DNA of 64,000 bases from NCBI RefSeq assembly GCF_000217995.1, contig NC_015676.1, positions 660,103 to 724,102 of the forward strand, in the 5' to 3' direction. This document shows, piece after piece, positions 27,188 to 36,669 of the stretch. Position 1 is the stretch's first letter. Each line of letters starts with the position of its first letter. The notes below the pieces were generated by a model. The model was not told where the DNA came from and searched no databases. It worked only from the letters and a program-made list of their open reading frames with translations. The DNA comes from Methanosalsum zhilinae DSM 4017. Its GTDB lineage: Archaea; Halobacteriota; Methanosarcinia; Methanosarcinales; Methanosarcinaceae. A program made the position numbers and the translations under genes.

Positions 27188-27488
27188 ATTATTCCTCCTT
27201 AATGTAAAGGTATGAATCTTGCATATAAAAACGACTCACTGGTCACAGGTTTTTTAAATTGATTCAGGTGAGAATATAAAACCAAAAATCTGATAAACCA
27301 ATTCTCTTATTAAAAAGTATTACTTACTGTACTCTATATTGATATGCATTCCACTAGGTTTTTATCATTAAAATGTTTTTCTTTTTACTTCAGATAGTTT
27401 TTATCTTCTAACATCAGGGTGCTCACAAATAATTAAATGAACATAGTTAATAAATAATGGTTCATTCTAATTAGCAGCAGGTATTATC
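27188..27488. other. Divergent promoter region
   Basis: This 301-base stretch drives the citrate-synthase-like gene leftward and the ACT regulator rightward. It is AT-rich with several TATA-like runs; I see no gene, RNA or strong symmetry in it. Confidence 0.35.
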
Positions 27489-27992
27489 ATGTGGAACGAA
27501 CTATTCAATAAATTCAGGAAACATCCAGCCCAGGAAAAGGTACTGAAACTGTTATTTAAACGTGGGTTCCAGGTAAATGAGCATGGAAAGGTAATTTCAG
27601 GTGGAATCGAAATACCTCATACACAGATTGCAAAGGAAGCAGGTGTGGATCGCCGTGTTGTGGATGCAACTACTGAAACAATATTATCCGATGAACTGTT
27701 GAAGACTATTTTTCAGAATATTCAATCAATTTCATTTTTGCGTGATGTGGCTCCAACGCTTGGACTAGGTGTGATTGTGATCACTCCTGACAATGCATCA
27801 AGCAGGGGAATCCTGGCGGATGTTGCAGGTGTGATCTCCGGCTATGATATCAGCATCCGTCAGGCGGTATCAGATGATCCGTATCTGACGGAAGAACCGA
27901 AATTAACTCTTATAACTGATAAAAAAATTCCAGGAGAGGTAGTGGATAAAGTGCTTGCTCTTACGAATGTGAAGGGTGTTAGCATATACTGA
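27489..27992 (+). CDS. ACT-domain regulator of amino acid metabolism with N-terminal winged helix
   Basis: The 167-residue protein has a DNA-binding helix-turn-helix at about 12-75 (HPAQEKVLKLLFKRGF, then IPHTQIAKEAGVDRRVVDAT). A C-terminal ACT domain starts at about 95 (GVIVITPDNASSRGILADVAGVISGYDISIRQAV) and ends VDKVLALTNVKGVSIY. This arrangement matches the archaeal family of amino-acid-responsive regulators often found in methanogens. ACT domains bind amino acids, so it probably senses an amino acid and controls transcription. The target is unknown; the citrate-synthase-like gene shares its promoter region and is a candidate. It converges with the response regulator gene with 11 bases between. 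Confidence 0.82.
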   Translation: MWNELFNKFRKHPAQEKVLKLLFKRGFQVNEHGKVISGGIEIPHTQIAKEAGVDRRVVDATTETILSDELLKTIFQNIQSISFLRDVAPTLGLGVIVITPDNASSRGILADVAGVISGYDISIRQAVSDDPYLTEEPKLTLITDKKIPGEVVDKVLALTNVKGVSIY

Positions 27993-28003
27993 TCTGAATA
28001 ATT

Positions 28004-28816
28004 TCAATCATCCATTTTTCTGGAAGATTCATTCTTAATATTCTCTTCAACTGATTTCCGGTCACTTATATCGTAAATATTCAATACAATACCTATAATC
28101 TCATTTTTTTCGTTTTTAATCGTGGAGCCCACAATGTCGACAGGTATTTTTTCATCTTCTCTGGAAATTAGAACTGTATTTTCTGCAAGTCCATAAAATA
28201 TATCTTCTTTTACTGCTTTTGATACCGGGTCTTCGATTTTCTGACCATTTTTATCTTTTAGCCTAAGGACCTCAAGTATGTGTTTTCCAGTTGCTTCCAT
28301 TCGCTTCCAGCCAGTAAGTGCTTCGGCAAAAGGATTTATATGTTTGATATACCCTTCAGTATCAGTAGCAATAACTGCATCTCCTACGCTATCCAGTGTA
28401 GTTGTGAGCCATTTTTCACTTTCGTCCTGTCTTGATTTTTCCCTTGTATGCCTGTAGAGTGTCATTTCAATATTTGATCTCAACTCTTTTTCATCGAAGG
28501 GTTTAAGGAGATAACCAAAGGGCTGTGTGACTCTTGCTCTTTCCAGTGTCTTATCATCCGAATAGGCGGTTAGATAGATTACAGGAATATCAAATTTTTC
28601 ACGGATCGTTTCAGCAGCTTCGATACCGTCCATATTTCCCTTTAGTGCGATATCCATAAGGATAACGTCAGGTAACGTATCTTCTGCCTTTTCAATAGCT
28701 TCTTTTCCTGTAATTGCTACCCCAGTTACCGAGTACCCAAGGTCTTCCAACCGGGCTTTAATGTCGTGAGCAACGATTATTTCATCTTCAACAACCAGGA
28801 CTTTTACTTTATTCAT
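28004..28816 (-). CDS. Response regulator with PAS output domain
   Basis: The 270-residue protein has an N-terminal receiver domain (about 1-122). It shows the acidic pair EDE (10-12), phosphorylatable aspartate in [10 protein letters not shown] (about D56), YLTAYSD and the conserved lysine in LLKPFDE. A PAS domain follows at about 135-255 ([32 protein letters not shown]), and there is no DNA-binding or kinase domain. Such receiver-PAS proteins are common in Methanosarcinales and probably act by protein contact. The adjacent histidine kinase is the natural partner. A near-palindromic motif upstream is shared with the kinase gene. Confidence 0.88.
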   Translation of the reverse strand: MNKVKVLVVEDEIIVAHDIKARLEDLGYSVTGVAITGKEAIEKAEDTLPDVILMDIALKGNMDGIEAAETIREKFDIPVIYLTAYSDDKTLERARVTQPFGYLLKPFDEKELRSNIEMTLYRHTREKSRQDESEKWLTTTLDSVGDAVIATDTEGYIKHINPFAEALTGWKRMEATGKHILEVLRLKDKNGQKIEDPVSKAVKEDIFYGLAENTVLISREDEKIPVDIVGSTIKNEKNEIIGIVLNIYDISDRKSVEENIKNESSRKMDD

Positions 28817-29029
28817 TCCCTATACACTCCATCATATGCTACATTGCTAAGTTTGTGCTGAATTATTTTCACCAATTATGTGAATGCCTTTGAGCTGATC
28901 CCTCTTTCTTTATTTTAACCGGATTCGTGTCAAGGTTCCTGCATTTAGAATGTTATTCTCCATAACTATACCGTTGTCATTAATTATAAATGTATATTGC
29001 TCTTAATAGGTATCAATTCAATGAATATT

Positions 29030-29055
29030 CTTTATAGTGAAATGTAACTATAAAG
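29030..29055. promoter_or_regulatory. Palindromic motif upstream of response regulator (site A)
   Basis: CTTTATAGT and ACTATAAAG are perfect 9-base complements separated by 8 bases. Read on the minus strand, the core TATAGTTACATTTCACTAT differs from the site upstream of the histidine kinase gene (32214-32238) at one base in nineteen. It lies about 215 bases before the response regulator start. Confidence 0.5.
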
Positions 29056-29060
29056 AGATT

Positions 29061-29100
29061 GATATAACCTTTGAAAGCATTCCACAGGAAAAGTTATATC
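29061..29100. repeat. Long inverted repeat in the regulator-kinase intergenic space
   Basis: GATATAACCTTT and AAAAGTTATATC pair over 12 bases with one mismatch around a 16-base loop. The surrounding 525-base space (28817-29341) contains no gene that I can support. Confidence 0.45.
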
Positions 29101-29175
29101 GATATCAAAATCATTTAAATTGCTGAATTTTGACCAACTTCTGGTTCCAATGAAATTCATATTTAGTAATCACTT

Positions 29176-29200
29176 TGATATATGGAATTTGCATATATCA
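29176..29200. repeat. Second inverted repeat in the same space
   Basis: TGATATATG and CATATATCA are perfect 9-base complements with a 7-base spacer (GAATTTG). The operator-like geometry resembles a protein-binding site more than a terminator. Confidence 0.4.
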
Positions 29201-29341
29201 TGAAAATATGAAGGTAGAGCTGGATTAACTTCCCAAAATAAATATTATATCAATATATCTTATATTATATCATCTCATTACGTCTTATATATATTTTCTT
29301 AAATAATATTCTCTACAATTGATCATGTGGCATTTTCTGGA

Positions 29342-32056
29342 TCATATTTCTTTAAATCGAATTACATATTTTGTTCCTTCTGTTTGATCAAGTTCAATTG
29401 TACCACTTATCTGTTCTACCAGCATGTTTACAATCTTTAGACCAAGAGATTTCGTGTTTTTAAAATCAATATCTTCAGGTAAGCCCACACCATTGTCATG
29501 GACTTCAAGATGATATTGATTTGTATAATTTTTAAATACAATACTGATCAGGCCATTTCCGTCAGGGAAGGCATATTTTAATGAGTTGGAAGCAAGTTCA
29601 TTCAGTATGAGTCCCAGAGGAACCGTTGTATCAACATTGAGGTAGGCATTATCAGCATTGATACTAATGTCAATATTCCTATTCAGTGAATATAAACTCA
29701 GAAGGTAGTTTGTCAGATTTTGTATGTAGTCTGCAATATCAATTGTTGCCAGATCCTTTGATTCATATAGCTCTTCGTGAGCAAGGGCCATTGATCTCAC
29801 ACGGCTCTGACTGTCCCTGAAAGCAGCCTGTATCTGCTTATCTTTAAAATTGCGGGACTGGAGATTTAATAGACTGGCAATCACCTGAAGATTGTTCTTG
29901 ACTCTGTGATGTACTTCTTTTAGCAAGATTTCTTTTTTGCGGGCTTCTGATAATCTTTTTCGGTCAGTTATGTCAAAGATGATTCCCTGAAGGTATGTAG
30001 CTGACTTTTTCTGATCGTATCTCATAAACGTTTTTTCAACTATCCATCTTATCTTTTTGTCCTTTGTGAATATTCTGTATTCGGCCGTGTAGCCCGTCTG
30101 ATTCTCATCTATGCATTCCTTTATTCTTCTGTAGCTATCCTGTAGATCATCTGGATGTATTATGTCGTTGAACATCACTTTTTTTGATATAAAATCTTCA
30201 GCAGTATATCCGAATTGCTCAATATTATCAGAAACAAACCTGATCTGTCTTCCTTTTTCCATTATCCACTTAAATATTACTACAGGACTGCTGTTTACAA
30301 CCTCTTCCATCTCCTGCTTGATCTTATTTGATTTTTCCAGTTCCTTTGCATATAATTTAAGTGCCCTTTCAGAAAGTTTTTTGTTTGTTATGTCACGTGT
30401 GACTGCCTGTATTTCTAAAATTTCATTGTTCTCGTTTCTTATAGCATAGCACTCTCCCTCAAACCACCGAAGTCCATATATCGTTTTAATTCGGTGTTCG
30501 ATTTCTGTGCGATAAGGGAGAATATATATTCCCTCAAGTTCCTGGATCAGTTTATTTCTGTCTTTTTCATATATTATAGAAGTTATTTTTTGACCAAGCA
30601 GATTTTTTCTTTTACTGCCAAGTATTTTACACATGGCATCGTTTACATATGTCAGATCCCCTTTTGTATTGATTCTGAATATGAAATCTTTCTGGGATTC
30701 CAGGATTCCCCTGATTCTCTCTTCACTCTTTTTTAGCTTTTTATCTGATATTCTGCGAGCTATTATACCAGAAATTATGTCTGCAACAAGGCGCAGGTCA
30801 GTAACCTCTTCTCTTTTCCATCTTCTTGGCATATACACAGAATCAATCCCGAGAACACCTGCAACCTGATTTTTAATTGTAATTGGAAGCCATAGTAGAG
30901 ATTTTATTTTCTGAAAGCTAATATATTCCTGTTCACCAATTGCATCAGAGGGAAGTTGATCCGTATCAGGCAAACTCACCTCCTTAAAAGTAGTTAAATG
31001 TCCCCAGAAATTTCTGACGGAAGATAGAGGAATATTTTGCAGTGATTTGATCTGAGAGTCAACACCTTCAGCAAACCACTCGTTTGTATTATTGAGAAAG
31101 GCGCCACTATCAGAAAGCATATATATATAGCAGCGATCAGCCCTAAGGAACATCCCGATCTGACTCAGAGCTTGCTGAAATAATGTATCTGTTCTTTCAT
31201 TATCTGAAATAAATGATTTTGCCATGATCTCAAGAACAATATTTTTAAAATCATCTCTTTTTTTCAGGGCAATCTCTGCTTTTTTCTGATCGGTTATATC
31301 ATCTGCAGAACAGACAATACATTCCACATTACCATTTTCATCCAGTTTTGGAGATTTTGTAATGGAAAGCAGTCTGTATTCTCCTTTTTTATTCTGAACC
31401 CAGTTCTGTGTTTTTACCCGGATCTTATTGCTGAACAATCTATTGCTGCCTTTGATAAAATCTGTAGATGCTGGCTCGATAGTATTTTCGATTTCATCTA
31501 TGTATCTGTATTCAAGTTCTTTTTTTGGGAAACCAAGAAAATCAGCGTGTGCCTGGTTAACAGCTCCGTATTTATTTTCTTTTTCCAGATACCATACCTG
31601 TGTATCAATGTGGTCTGAAAGGAATTCAAACGGCTCTTCTTTCCTCTTATGTCGTGTATCAGATATTTCAGTATCACTAGGCTTTATCTCTGTAATTATT
31701 CCCTGAATGCCAGTTATTGATCCGTAACTGTCATACATTATATGTGCTTTTTTTTCGACAAGATGGAATTGACCGGATCCTGATACGATTCTGTATCTGA
31801 GAGAGAATGATTCAGCTTTGTTCCTGCAATATTGAAAAACAGCAGATTTTACTCTGTTGCGATCTTCAGAACATATTATGTCTGTATAGTTAAGATATCC
31901 TGTAGTAAAATCCTTAACGTTATATCCAAACCGGGTTATGTTCTCTGACACAAAATCAACAGGCCATTCATCCACTGTTCTCCATTTGATAAGGATAAAA
32001 GGACTGTTGTTGAGATGCTCCATTTCGTTTTTTGAATCAGATGTAATATTTATCAC
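29342..32056 (-). CDS. Cytosolic multi-PAS/GAF sensor histidine kinase (HisKA_2 type)
   Basis: The 904-residue protein has no membrane segments. Domains in order are PAS (about 20-130), PAS (140-265), GAF (270-445), PAS (447-565), PAS (585-705), a HisKA_2 phosphoacceptor domain with EVHHRVKNNLQVIASLL (about 720), and a C-terminal HATPase with NELASNSLKYAF, HDNGVGLPED and SLGLKIV. Several PAS domains could bind haem or another ligand; no CxxCH is seen. The first possible start is a GTG at 32056 that lies inside an SD-like GGTGAT. An ATG twelve codons later (32023) is an alternative start. It is the likely partner of the response regulator downstream. Confidence 0.88.
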   Translation of the reverse strand: MINITSDSKNEMEHLNNSPFILIKWRTVDEWPVDFVSENITRFGYNVKDFTTGYLNYTDIICSEDRNRVKSAVFQYCRNKAESFSLRYRIVSGSGQFHLVEKKAHIMYDSYGSITGIQGIITEIKPSDTEISDTRHKRKEEPFEFLSDHIDTQVWYLEKENKYGAVNQAHADFLGFPKKELEYRYIDEIENTIEPASTDFIKGSNRLFSNKIRVKTQNWVQNKKGEYRLLSITKSPKLDENGNVECIVCSADDITDQKKAEIALKKRDDFKNIVLEIMAKSFISDNERTDTLFQQALSQIGMFLRADRCYIYMLSDSGAFLNNTNEWFAEGVDSQIKSLQNIPLSSVRNFWGHLTTFKEVSLPDTDQLPSDAIGEQEYISFQKIKSLLWLPITIKNQVAGVLGIDSVYMPRRWKREEVTDLRLVADIISGIIARRISDKKLKKSEERIRGILESQKDFIFRINTKGDLTYVNDAMCKILGSKRKNLLGQKITSIIYEKDRNKLIQELEGIYILPYRTEIEHRIKTIYGLRWFEGECYAIRNENNEILEIQAVTRDITNKKLSERALKLYAKELEKSNKIKQEMEEVVNSSPVVIFKWIMEKGRQIRFVSDNIEQFGYTAEDFISKKVMFNDIIHPDDLQDSYRRIKECIDENQTGYTAEYRIFTKDKKIRWIVEKTFMRYDQKKSATYLQGIIFDITDRKRLSEARKKEILLKEVHHRVKNNLQVIASLLNLQSRNFKDKQIQAAFRDSQSRVRSMALAHEELYESKDLATIDIADYIQNLTNYLLSLYSLNRNIDISINADNAYLNVDTTVPLGLILNELASNSLKYAFPDGNGLISIVFKNYTNQYHLEVHDNGVGLPEDIDFKNTKSLGLKIVNMLVEQISGTIELDQTEGTKYVIRFKEI

Positions 32057-32213
32057 CCGGATAGGTCAGGTTTAATATTTTATACTGTTAATACTTATGC
32101 ATCTTTTAGAAACCATTCTTTACATTTATCAGTAGACACTTTACAGCATTAATTTGAACGAACTCCTGAAATTATTGAATTTTTGAATAAATCTCATCAT
32201 CATATGTTATTTA

Positions 32214-32238
32214 CTTATAGTTACATTTTACTATTCAG
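32214..32238. promoter_or_regulatory. Palindromic motif upstream of histidine kinase (site B)
   Basis: The core TATAGTTACATTTTACTAT has ATAGT and ACTAT arms 8 bases apart and matches site A (29030-29055) at 18 of 19 positions. It lies about 160 bases before the kinase start codon. The other ~280 bases up to the VWA gene show no gene. Confidence 0.5.
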
Positions 32239-32338
32239 TATATTTTTTGACATGATAAAATGTTATCGATTGTAAAAGATCATCGTAAATACTCAAATAT
32301 ATTGATTAGAAGCAATTATTATGAGTGCCAGGCCGTAT

Positions 32339-34786
32339 TCAATCTTTTATATTCTTCATCTCCTGGATCTCTCTGATTCTTCTGATCAGGACATCTGCCA
32401 GGAACAATATCAGTGCTGCAAGGATAAGATACATTTTATAATCCACAGGCTGTGTAACCGTACGCTCAGACATTTCCCTTGTGTCCTGCAGAAGCAGCCC
32501 ACGTGCCTCATTTTCAGTGTATACATTGCCGCCATGTCTTCGAATAAGCTCAGGCATCTTTTCATTGATGCCAACATCACGGTATTCAAGTGGATAGTTT
32601 ACAGCTATCGGATACCCAGATACATGATGAACTCCGATCCTGTCTGGATTTATTGTGGTTTCATAGGTATTCCTTCCAGTCATTGATAGCTCAAGAGTCT
32701 CTCCTCTAAAAGTCAACTCCGGAATTGCACCCTCTTCATACATGGTAAGTTCAAGTGTGGTGGGAGTCCCAAGCCAGGTATCATCTCCTTCCAGAACCGC
32801 ACCCTCTTCTTCAAACGGATCGCCAATTGCCCAGTTAACCGTGGATGAAATGATTCTTGCGTTTTCTCCGGAATATATCTCAGAAGCCCAAATGTTCCCG
32901 TTTCCATATCCATTGTCAGTTGAAAGGACAGCAACACGTCCCAGACCATATCTCCAGGTGGTGAGTACAGGTTTTCCGGTAACTGTCAGTACAACCCTGT
33001 CAGCAGCAACTTTTGGAGTTATATCATTAAACCCTGTAATATTGGCTGAAAGGTCAGTATTTCTGGTAATGAAATGGTTTGGATTAAACTCAATTAATGG
33101 AAATGTATCAAGAAACGCCTCTTCATCACGCTCGGGTGGATCTTCAAGCTCTTCAAATTCTATGTTTATTCTTTCACCAAAGTCTATAAACTGATGATGT
33201 CCATCTACGTTTGCCATCAAACTTTCAGAATAATAAACATTGGTTCTATGATCAATCTGAGACGGAACGCTTGACCTGATGTGGAAGAAATAAAAATTGC
33301 CACCTTTTTCATTTATTTCCTGTGCAAGAGACAAACTGGGTTGATATGTATCTTCAATTCCTCCGTCAGATAGTATTATTATATCCATTTCCTCAATATC
33401 TTCATCAATCCAGTCAAGCGCTATTTTCAGTCCTTCATCAAGATCAGTATCAGGACCTGCACTTAAGTCCTTAATGCGTGACTCAAGCACATCTATGTTT
33501 GAGGGAACTCCAAGGTACACAAATCCATTTGACACGTCGATTCCCTCACTTCCAAAAGCAATAACACCTACATTTGCGTCCCTTAGATCTTCATCTCTTA
33601 GAAGACTGATCGCGTTACTTAGAATAGTTTCCATTATCAATCCATCATGATGGACTATAGCACTGGCAGATATATCCAGCATTATGACAACATTTCTTCC
33701 GCCTTTGTATTCTGTAGGTTCTGAAATAACCGGCAATATCCTCTCAAATGATGAGTCAAGGTAATCTCCGTAATTGAATGATCTGTCTCCTCCAACTACG
33801 AACAGGCCACCTCCATCTGTTACATATCTTTCTATTTTCTGGATGTCAGCACTCGATAGTGAATTTATGTGCTGGTTATCTATTACCAGGGCTTTTCTCC
33901 TGTCAAGGTTATCCAGATCTTTTCTGACTGAAACATCATATAAATTGAGCAGTATCTGGGAAAGTGGTGCAGAGGTATCATCGGTTATCAGCTGTATCTG
34001 TGGTTTGGGTATTACATATATGGATTTGTAGAACCTGTTATTTATGGAATTGCTGTCCATTCCAACTGGAGTAACTCTTACTTCAATCTGATGTGCTCCC
34101 AGTTCTCTAAATGTTCTGCTAACTCTGGTTACTGTTTTTTTACGCTCAGATTGATCAAATGTTCCACTCCTGATTAGAGTATCTCCATGGTAGACTTCAA
34201 GGTGATACCTGATTTGTTCATTGCCTGCTTGTGAAACAACAATGTCAAAAATGTTCTCATTGTCCACAAATACTGTCTTTTCACCCCTGATTTCCACACT
34301 GATATCATTTCTTTCAAGCTCTGGCTTTACATAGTGGACAATTGTTCCTGTACCCTCTGCAAATTCAAGGGCTTCTTCAATGCTTTTACCATGATTATTG
34401 TTTCCGTCTGAGATCAGAACTATCTGATTGTCTCCTCTGGAGTGCTGAATTATGGCATCCCCAATGGCTGTCCTCTCTCCTGTTAGGCGCATAAGTGTGG
34501 TTGGAGTGTTTACTGCCAGACTTTCATATATTCGATCTCCAGTACCTTCTCTGAATATGTTCATGCTTTCAGTTTCATCTGATATTATCACAATATTTGG
34601 GTTTTCATCAGATATTGTCTGGGTCATGAGCACCTGAGGAGATGCAAGGGCTACGATCAGCAGAGAAATAATAATTATTCTTGTGATTATCAGCTTTGTT
34701 CTGGTACCCCTTATATATAGATAAAGTCCTGCAATTACCACAGGAACTATCAGCCACAGCATGTCGGGGTTTCCAAATGATATCAT
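32339..34786 (-). CDS. Membrane-anchored VWA protein with glutamine-amidotransferase-like fold
   Basis: The 815-residue protein has two N-terminal helices (about 8-25 and 35-55) and one near the C-terminus (KMYLILAALILFLADVLI). The large middle part lies outside. It contains a degenerate von Willebrand A-like unit (VIISDETESM), a Rossmann-like segment with GGGLFVVGGDRSFNYGDY, and a second VWA domain with intact MIDAS residues (MLDISASAI, D-x-S-x-S; later LSDGGIEDT). It is the last gene of the MoxR-DUF58-VWA cluster. Its ATG shares bases with the TAA stop of the preceding VWA gene (TAATG), so translation is coupled. The function of such clusters is uncertain; metal-cofactor insertion or assembly of surface complexes is proposed for relatives. 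Confidence 0.8.
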   Translation of the reverse strand: MISFGNPDMLWLIVPVVIAGLYLYIRGTRTKLIITRIIIISLLIVALASPQVLMTQTISDENPNIVIISDETESMNIFREGTGDRIYESLAVNTPTTLMRLTGERTAIGDAIIQHSRGDNQIVLISDGNNNHGKSIEEALEFAEGTGTIVHYVKPELERNDISVEIRGEKTVFVDNENIFDIVVSQAGNEQIRYHLEVYHGDTLIRSGTFDQSERKKTVTRVSRTFRELGAHQIEVRVTPVGMDSNSINNRFYKSIYVIPKPQIQLITDDTSAPLSQILLNLYDVSVRKDLDNLDRRKALVIDNQHINSLSSADIQKIERYVTDGGGLFVVGGDRSFNYGDYLDSSFERILPVISEPTEYKGGRNVVIMLDISASAIVHHDGLIMETILSNAISLLRDEDLRDANVGVIAFGSEGIDVSNGFVYLGVPSNIDVLESRIKDLSAGPDTDLDEGLKIALDWIDEDIEEMDIIILSDGGIEDTYQPSLSLAQEINEKGGNFYFFHIRSSVPSQIDHRTNVYYSESLMANVDGHHQFIDFGERINIEFEELEDPPERDEEAFLDTFPLIEFNPNHFITRNTDLSANITGFNDITPKVAADRVVLTVTGKPVLTTWRYGLGRVAVLSTDNGYGNGNIWASEIYSGENARIISSTVNWAIGDPFEEEGAVLEGDDTWLGTPTTLELTMYEEGAIPELTFRGETLELSMTGRNTYETTINPDRIGVHHVSGYPIAVNYPLEYRDVGINEKMPELIRRHGGNVYTENEARGLLLQDTREMSERTVTQPVDYKMYLILAALILFLADVLIRRIREIQEMKNIKD

Positions 34787-36669
34787 TACAGCTCACCCCT
34801 TCTTTTTATGATATATATTTCAAGTGTCAGGAGCAGCAGAACCAGAGCTACCAGGTAATTATCAAGGTAATTTCTGACAGTAAATGTCATATCTCTAACC
34901 AGACCGGGTTCGGTCCTTTCATCAGTGAGCCGATCCATGACATCTGAACCATCGGAAGTTGTGTCAGACTCAGGCTCGGAATAGAGATTAGCTGCAATTT
35001 TCCGGTTCCCGATCTCATATATTCCTGCCTTTTCAACCTGTATCCTGTTATCTTCTATTACTCCATAGGGTGTATGTATTGTCTGCCTGTCCTTTAGTGA
35101 AAGTGTGGTGCCTGTTTTGACATTATAATCATCAATACTGCCGGTACCCCCCATCCATCTGATCAGCTTTGACCAGAATACAGGATATTCCGGTAGGTTA
35201 TGGAAATTATTCCATGGACTGTTTTCAATTTGATCATTAAACCCGACATATGCAACATTTCCCTCTCCAACAGGATGATGTGCATACATTGGAATCTGAT
35301 CCCTGGTTTGTGCAAGCACTGTGGCTCCGCTTCTAGGAGATGTTTTTATGTATTCATATACTCCGATTTCGTTGAATTTAATATCATCTGTAAGCCTGGA
35401 ACTAACTGTCTTATCAACACTCACGCCGGATGGCGCCTGAACAGTTTCCTCGATTCTTACAGGCAGAAGTCTTAGCAGATCAGTGGATACTGCATCCTGT
35501 CCAATTGCATCACTTGCAATAAATATAGCAGATCCGCCATTTTTGACAAAGTTATCAAGTATTCCAATTTCTGATGAAGAAAGAGGTCTGTCCTTGTTGG
35601 CAAGAACCACAATATCGTAATTACCAATATTTGAAGGAACTGACTCTGAAGCACTCAGCCTGATGTTTGGAATGAGTGATATTGCAGTTCTGGATGGAAG
35701 TCTCTCTTTATCTGAGACCAGCAATACATTCTGTTCTGCAGATCCCGGTATTGAGATATAGGCAATATTGTCAACCATTAAGCTATCCTGATTTTCGATC
35801 TCTACTCTTGTCACACCCGGACTGAGGTTTGAAATAGCAAGCTGCCTGGTCTGTCTTGCAGGTACGGTAATCTGGGTTGTCTGTGAGGCGGTGTCTGTAT
35901 TCCCGCTGAATATGGAAATGGTCAGTGTTGCCTGGTAATTATTGTAATTTTTGATAACTCCTGTGTATGTATATCCATCAGCCGCAGTATCGATCCATCC
36001 ATTGATAAACCCTACATTATCACTTCTCTGTCCAACGTTGATGAACTCAACTTCTATGCCGTATGATTCCACCAGATTCTTTGTTACAACTGGATCTTCT
36101 CCATCCCAGTTTGCAAAATCTGAGATTACAATAATTCTTCCCCCATATTGTGAAACATCTCTCAAGCCACTGTTAATTGCACTGGATAGATCTGCAACCG
36201 TATCATGCGGCTCTATCTGGCCAAGTACCCTTCTGGCATCTGCTGCACTTGCACGGCTGGTCTGTACTGAAGGGATATTTGATGCAAGGATGATTGTATT
36301 TGTTCTGCTGATGTGATCTCCTGCAAGTGAGACGGCATCATCAAACCTATTATCAGTTTGCATGCTTGCAGATGAATCAATTATAAGCACTGTATGTTCC
36401 TGGCTCAATGGTTCATCGGTTGTAAAATATGGATTTGCAGCTGCCAGAGACAAAAATATAAGAATAAATAACTGTACCCAGAATAGAGGATCCCTGATAA
36501 AACGGGTAAAAGATGAATAAAATCGCTTCTTTTCTTTATGTACTCTCATCAGGAACATGAGAGATGGGACTTTAATTGTCCTTGGCTTTGGCTTTAAAAG
36601 GTAAAGTATAATCAGCGGAATTATACTTAAAAGTGCAAGCAGAGCAAAAGGATTTTCAAAGGGAGCCAT
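34786..36669 (-). CDS. BatA-like membrane VWA protein
   Basis: The 627-residue protein opens with the Aerotolerance/BatA N-terminal pattern (FENPFALLALLSIIPLIILYLLKPKPRTIKVPSLMFL). A second helix follows, then a VWA domain with intact MIDAS (VLIIDSSASM, then VISDFANWDGED). A long beta-rich region is followed by a GATase-like segment (FVKNGGSAIFIASD), and a final helix (NYLVALVLLLLTLEIYIIKR) ends the protein. Its ATG overlaps the TAA of the DUF58 gene and its own TAA overlaps the next ATG, so three genes form a tightly coupled string. The role is inferred to be part of a MoxR-linked assembly machine. Confidence 0.83.
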   Translation of the reverse strand: MAPFENPFALLALLSIIPLIILYLLKPKPRTIKVPSLMFLMRVHKEKKRFYSSFTRFIRDPLFWVQLFILIFLSLAAANPYFTTDEPLSQEHTVLIIDSSASMQTDNRFDDAVSLAGDHISRTNTIILASNIPSVQTSRASAADARRVLGQIEPHDTVADLSSAINSGLRDVSQYGGRIIVISDFANWDGEDPVVTKNLVESYGIEVEFINVGQRSDNVGFINGWIDTAADGYTYTGVIKNYNNYQATLTISIFSGNTDTASQTTQITVPARQTRQLAISNLSPGVTRVEIENQDSLMVDNIAYISIPGSAEQNVLLVSDKERLPSRTAISLIPNIRLSASESVPSNIGNYDIVVLANKDRPLSSSEIGILDNFVKNGGSAIFIASDAIGQDAVSTDLLRLLPVRIEETVQAPSGVSVDKTVSSRLTDDIKFNEIGVYEYIKTSPRSGATVLAQTRDQIPMYAHHPVGEGNVAYVGFNDQIENSPWNNFHNLPEYPVFWSKLIRWMGGTGSIDDYNVKTGTTLSLKDRQTIHTPYGVIEDNRIQVEKAGIYEIGNRKIAANLYSEPESDTTSDGSDVMDRLTDERTEPGLVRDMTFTVRNYLDNYLVALVLLLLTLEIYIIKRRGEL

